7,613 bases of DNA from Clostridia bacterium (GTDB lineage Bacteria > Bacillota > Clostridia > UBA1381). Positions 6,323-7,613 of the stretch are shown here, in pieces. Made by a program: the position numbers and the translations under genes. How positions within the stretch are numbered: the first letter of the stretch is position 1; every line of letters starts with the position of its first letter. The notes beneath the pieces are model-generated. The model was not told where the DNA came from, did no database searches, and was given only the letters and a program-made list of their open reading frames with translations. The DNA is taken from positions 1 to 7,613 of the forward strand of contig JAFXBO010000062.1 of the NCBI GenBank assembly GCA_017521775.1. Reading direction: 5' to 3'.

Positions 6323-6916
6323 ATGGCTAAAAATATGCAACCTATTTTAAAAAGATGCAAAACATTAGGCATTGAGCCTGGAACAATGGGCGTTGATAAG
6401 AGAACAAACAGAAACCCTAAGCAAGGCAAGAAGAAAATGTCTGAATATGGCTTGCAGTTAAATGAAAAGCAAAAAGTAAAATTCATTTACGGTGTGTTAG
6501 AAAAGCAATTCCGTAAGTATTATGTTATGGCAACCAAGAAAAATGGTATCACAGGTGAAATGCTTTTGCAAATTCTTGAAACAAGACTTGACAATGTTAT
6601 CTACAGATTAGGTCTTGCTAATACAAGAAGAGAAGCTCGTCAAATTGTAAACCATGGACATATTCTTATAAATGGCAAGAAGGTTGACATTCCATCATAT
6701 CTTGTTAAACCTGGTGAAGTTATCACATTAAAGGAAAAGACAAGATCATCATCAAGAATTAAGGATATTGTTGAAGCTAATTCATCAAGACTTATTCCTG
6801 ATTGGTTGGATATGGATAAAAATACACTTACTGGTAAGGTTGTTTCACTACCTGGCAGAGAGCACATTGATTACGAAGTAGAAGAGCATTTGATTGTCGA
6901 ATTGTATTCTAAGTAA
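6323..6916 (+). CDS. rpsD: 30S ribosomal protein S4
   Basis: This encodes S4 (197 aa), a primary 16S rRNA-binding protein that nucleates small-subunit body assembly and lines the mRNA entry channel. The N-terminus MAKNMQPILKRCKTLGIEPG has a single cysteine (C12), so this is the zinc-free form. KMSEYGLQLNEKQKVKFIYG (38-57) is typical of clostridial S4. The S4 RNA-binding domain spans about 88-150: RLDNVIYRLGLANTRREARQ, then IVNHGHILINGKKVDIPSYL, then VKPGEVI. The C-terminal end closes with EVEEHLIVELYSK. Its place between rpsK and rpoA contrasts with Bacillus subtilis, where rpsD is elsewhere. S4 is a known autoregulator in both E. coli and B. subtilis, which makes the leader upstream of rpsM of interest. 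Confidence 0.98.
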   Translation: MAKNMQPILKRCKTLGIEPGTMGVDKRTNRNPKQGKKKMSEYGLQLNEKQKVKFIYGVLEKQFRKYYVMATKKNGITGEMLLQILETRLDNVIYRLGLANTRREARQIVNHGHILINGKKVDIPSYLVKPGEVITLKEKTRSSSRIKDIVEANSSRLIPDWLDMDKNTLTGKVVSLPGREHIDYEVEEHLIVELYSK

Positions 6917-6976
6917 TAATGTTACTACCCTCGGTAAGTGGATAGGTTACATGAATATGTTAAGGAGGGTTTCACA
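6917..6976 (+). other. rpsD-rpoA spacer with rpoA ribosome-binding site
   Basis: This 60-base gap is the second longest in the window. It ends with AAGGAGGG (6962-6969), 7 bases before the rpoA ATG. A short TACC-CTC-GGTA match and a direct repeat of GTTAC are visible, but no stem is strong enough to call. No promoter or terminator is evident. Confidence 0.5.
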
Positions 6977-7613
6977 ATGATAGAAATGGAAAAGCCCAAT
7001 ATTGAATGTACACAATTAACTGGTAATTACGGAAAGTTTGTTGTAACTCCGTTGGAGCGTGGATACGGAACAACACTCGGAAATTCACTTCGCAGAATTT
7101 TGTTGTCGTCGTTGCCGGGTTCAGCTGCAACATCAATTAAGATTGATGGTGTTCAGCACGAATTTTCAACAATCCCGGGAGTAAAGGAAGATGTCACAGA
7201 AATTATTCTTAACATTAAGAAAATTTCTTTGAAGCTTCACTCAGATTTACCAAAGACAGTATATATCGAAGCAAAGGGTGCCGGCGAAATCAAAGCCGGA
7301 GATATAAAGGCAGATGCGGAAGTGGAAATTTTCAATCCGGATTTGCATATAGCAACTCTTAATGAGGATGCGAACCTTTATATGGAAATCACATTATCTA
7401 ATGGTAGAGGCTATGTATCTGCTGAGCGAAATAAGCAGTATATGCAACCACCTGTTGGAGTGATTCCTATAGACTCAATTTATACACCGGTTACAAAGGT
7501 TAACTATACTGTAGAGAATACTCGTGTAGGACAATATATTGACAGAGAAACACTTTGTGTTGAGGTTTGGACTGATTCAAGTATTAAGCCTGATGAAGCA
7601 ATCAGTTTATCTG
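6977..7613 (+). CDS. rpoA: RNA polymerase alpha subunit, N-terminal part (3' end outside window)
   Basis: The first 212 codons of the alpha subunit are present; the frame is open to the window edge and the full protein is normally about 315 residues. Alpha dimerises to start RNA polymerase assembly and binds beta and beta'. What is visible is nearly all of the N-terminal assembly domain. The dimerisation motif [15 protein letters not shown] is at 26-40, followed by [20 protein letters not shown] and [27 protein letters not shown] is at 143-150, [19 protein letters not shown] at 159-177, and [20 protein letters not shown] at 180-199. The C-terminal DNA-binding domain lies beyond the edge. The ATG at 6977 follows AAGGAGGG. 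rplQ would be expected next, outside the window. Confidence 0.98.
   Translation, partial: MIEMEKPNIECTQLTGNYGKFVVTPLERGYGTTLGNSLRRILLSSLPGSAATSIKIDGVQHEFSTIPGVKEDVTEIILNIKKISLKLHSDLPKTVYIEAKGAGEIKAGDIKADAEVEIFNPDLHIATLNEDANLYMEITLSNGRGYVSAERNKQYMQPPVGVIPIDSIYTPVTKVNYTVENTRVGQYIDRETLCVEVWTDSSIKPDEAISLS

Noticed and set aside
6318..6350. Out-of-frame ATG at 6318 just before rpsD (10-codon reading frame)
   Set aside because: It is only 3 bases from GGAGG and codes for a short peptide with no recognisable features; it is most likely chance.

Overview
This window is a stretch of the conserved spc-alpha ribosomal protein cluster of a low-GC Gram-positive bacterium, most likely a member of the Clostridia (Bacillota). 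The placement rests on four things. The gene order is rplF-rplR-rpsE-rpmD-rplO-secY-adk-map-(KOW protein)-infA-rpmJ-rpsM-rpsK-rpsD-rpoA. The small KOW protein sits between map and infA. The Adk is zinc-type with four cysteines. rpsD lies inside the alpha operon with a clostridial-style S4 N-terminus. The base composition is AT-rich, and the Shine-Dalgarno (SD) sites are strong (AAGGAGG type) in front of nearly every gene. All genes are on the + strand, and nothing mobile or foreign is visible.

Layout. Bases 1-1948 hold the end of the spc ribosomal protein block: rplF (5'-truncated by the window edge), rplR, rpsE, rpmD and rplO. Bases 1949-4717 hold secY, adk and map, which supply the protein translocation channel, nucleotide balance and N-terminal methionine removal. 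Bases 4728-5338 hold three small genes: a KOW-domain RNA-binding protein, infA (IF-1) and rpmJ (L36). A 158-base gap (5339-5496) follows, by far the longest in the window, and it contains clear RNA-like secondary structure. The alpha block then runs rpsM, rpsK, rpsD and rpoA, with rpoA cut by the right edge after 212 codons.

Functionally, the cluster couples synthesis of ribosome parts (L6, L18, S5, L30, L15, L36, S13, S11, S4), initiation (IF-1), the RNA polymerase assembly subunit (alpha), the Sec translocon and methionine aminopeptidase. Gaps other than 5339-5496 are 0 to 60 bases. secY starts on the base after the rplO stop, and several SD sites overlap the preceding stop codon, which suggests one or a few long transcripts with translational coupling.

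No novel accessory system is visible. The best candidate for an under-described element is the rpmJ-rpsM leader. It has an imperfect two-part hairpin followed by a short T-run, a competing downstream pairing, and a second hairpin capped by a GUAA tetraloop just upstream of the rpsM SD. It may be an attenuator, or an r-protein (perhaps S4) autoregulatory site. Four start sites need care: the KOW gene (TTG at 4728), infA (TTG at 4993), rpsM (ATG at 5497) and rpsD (ATG at 6323).
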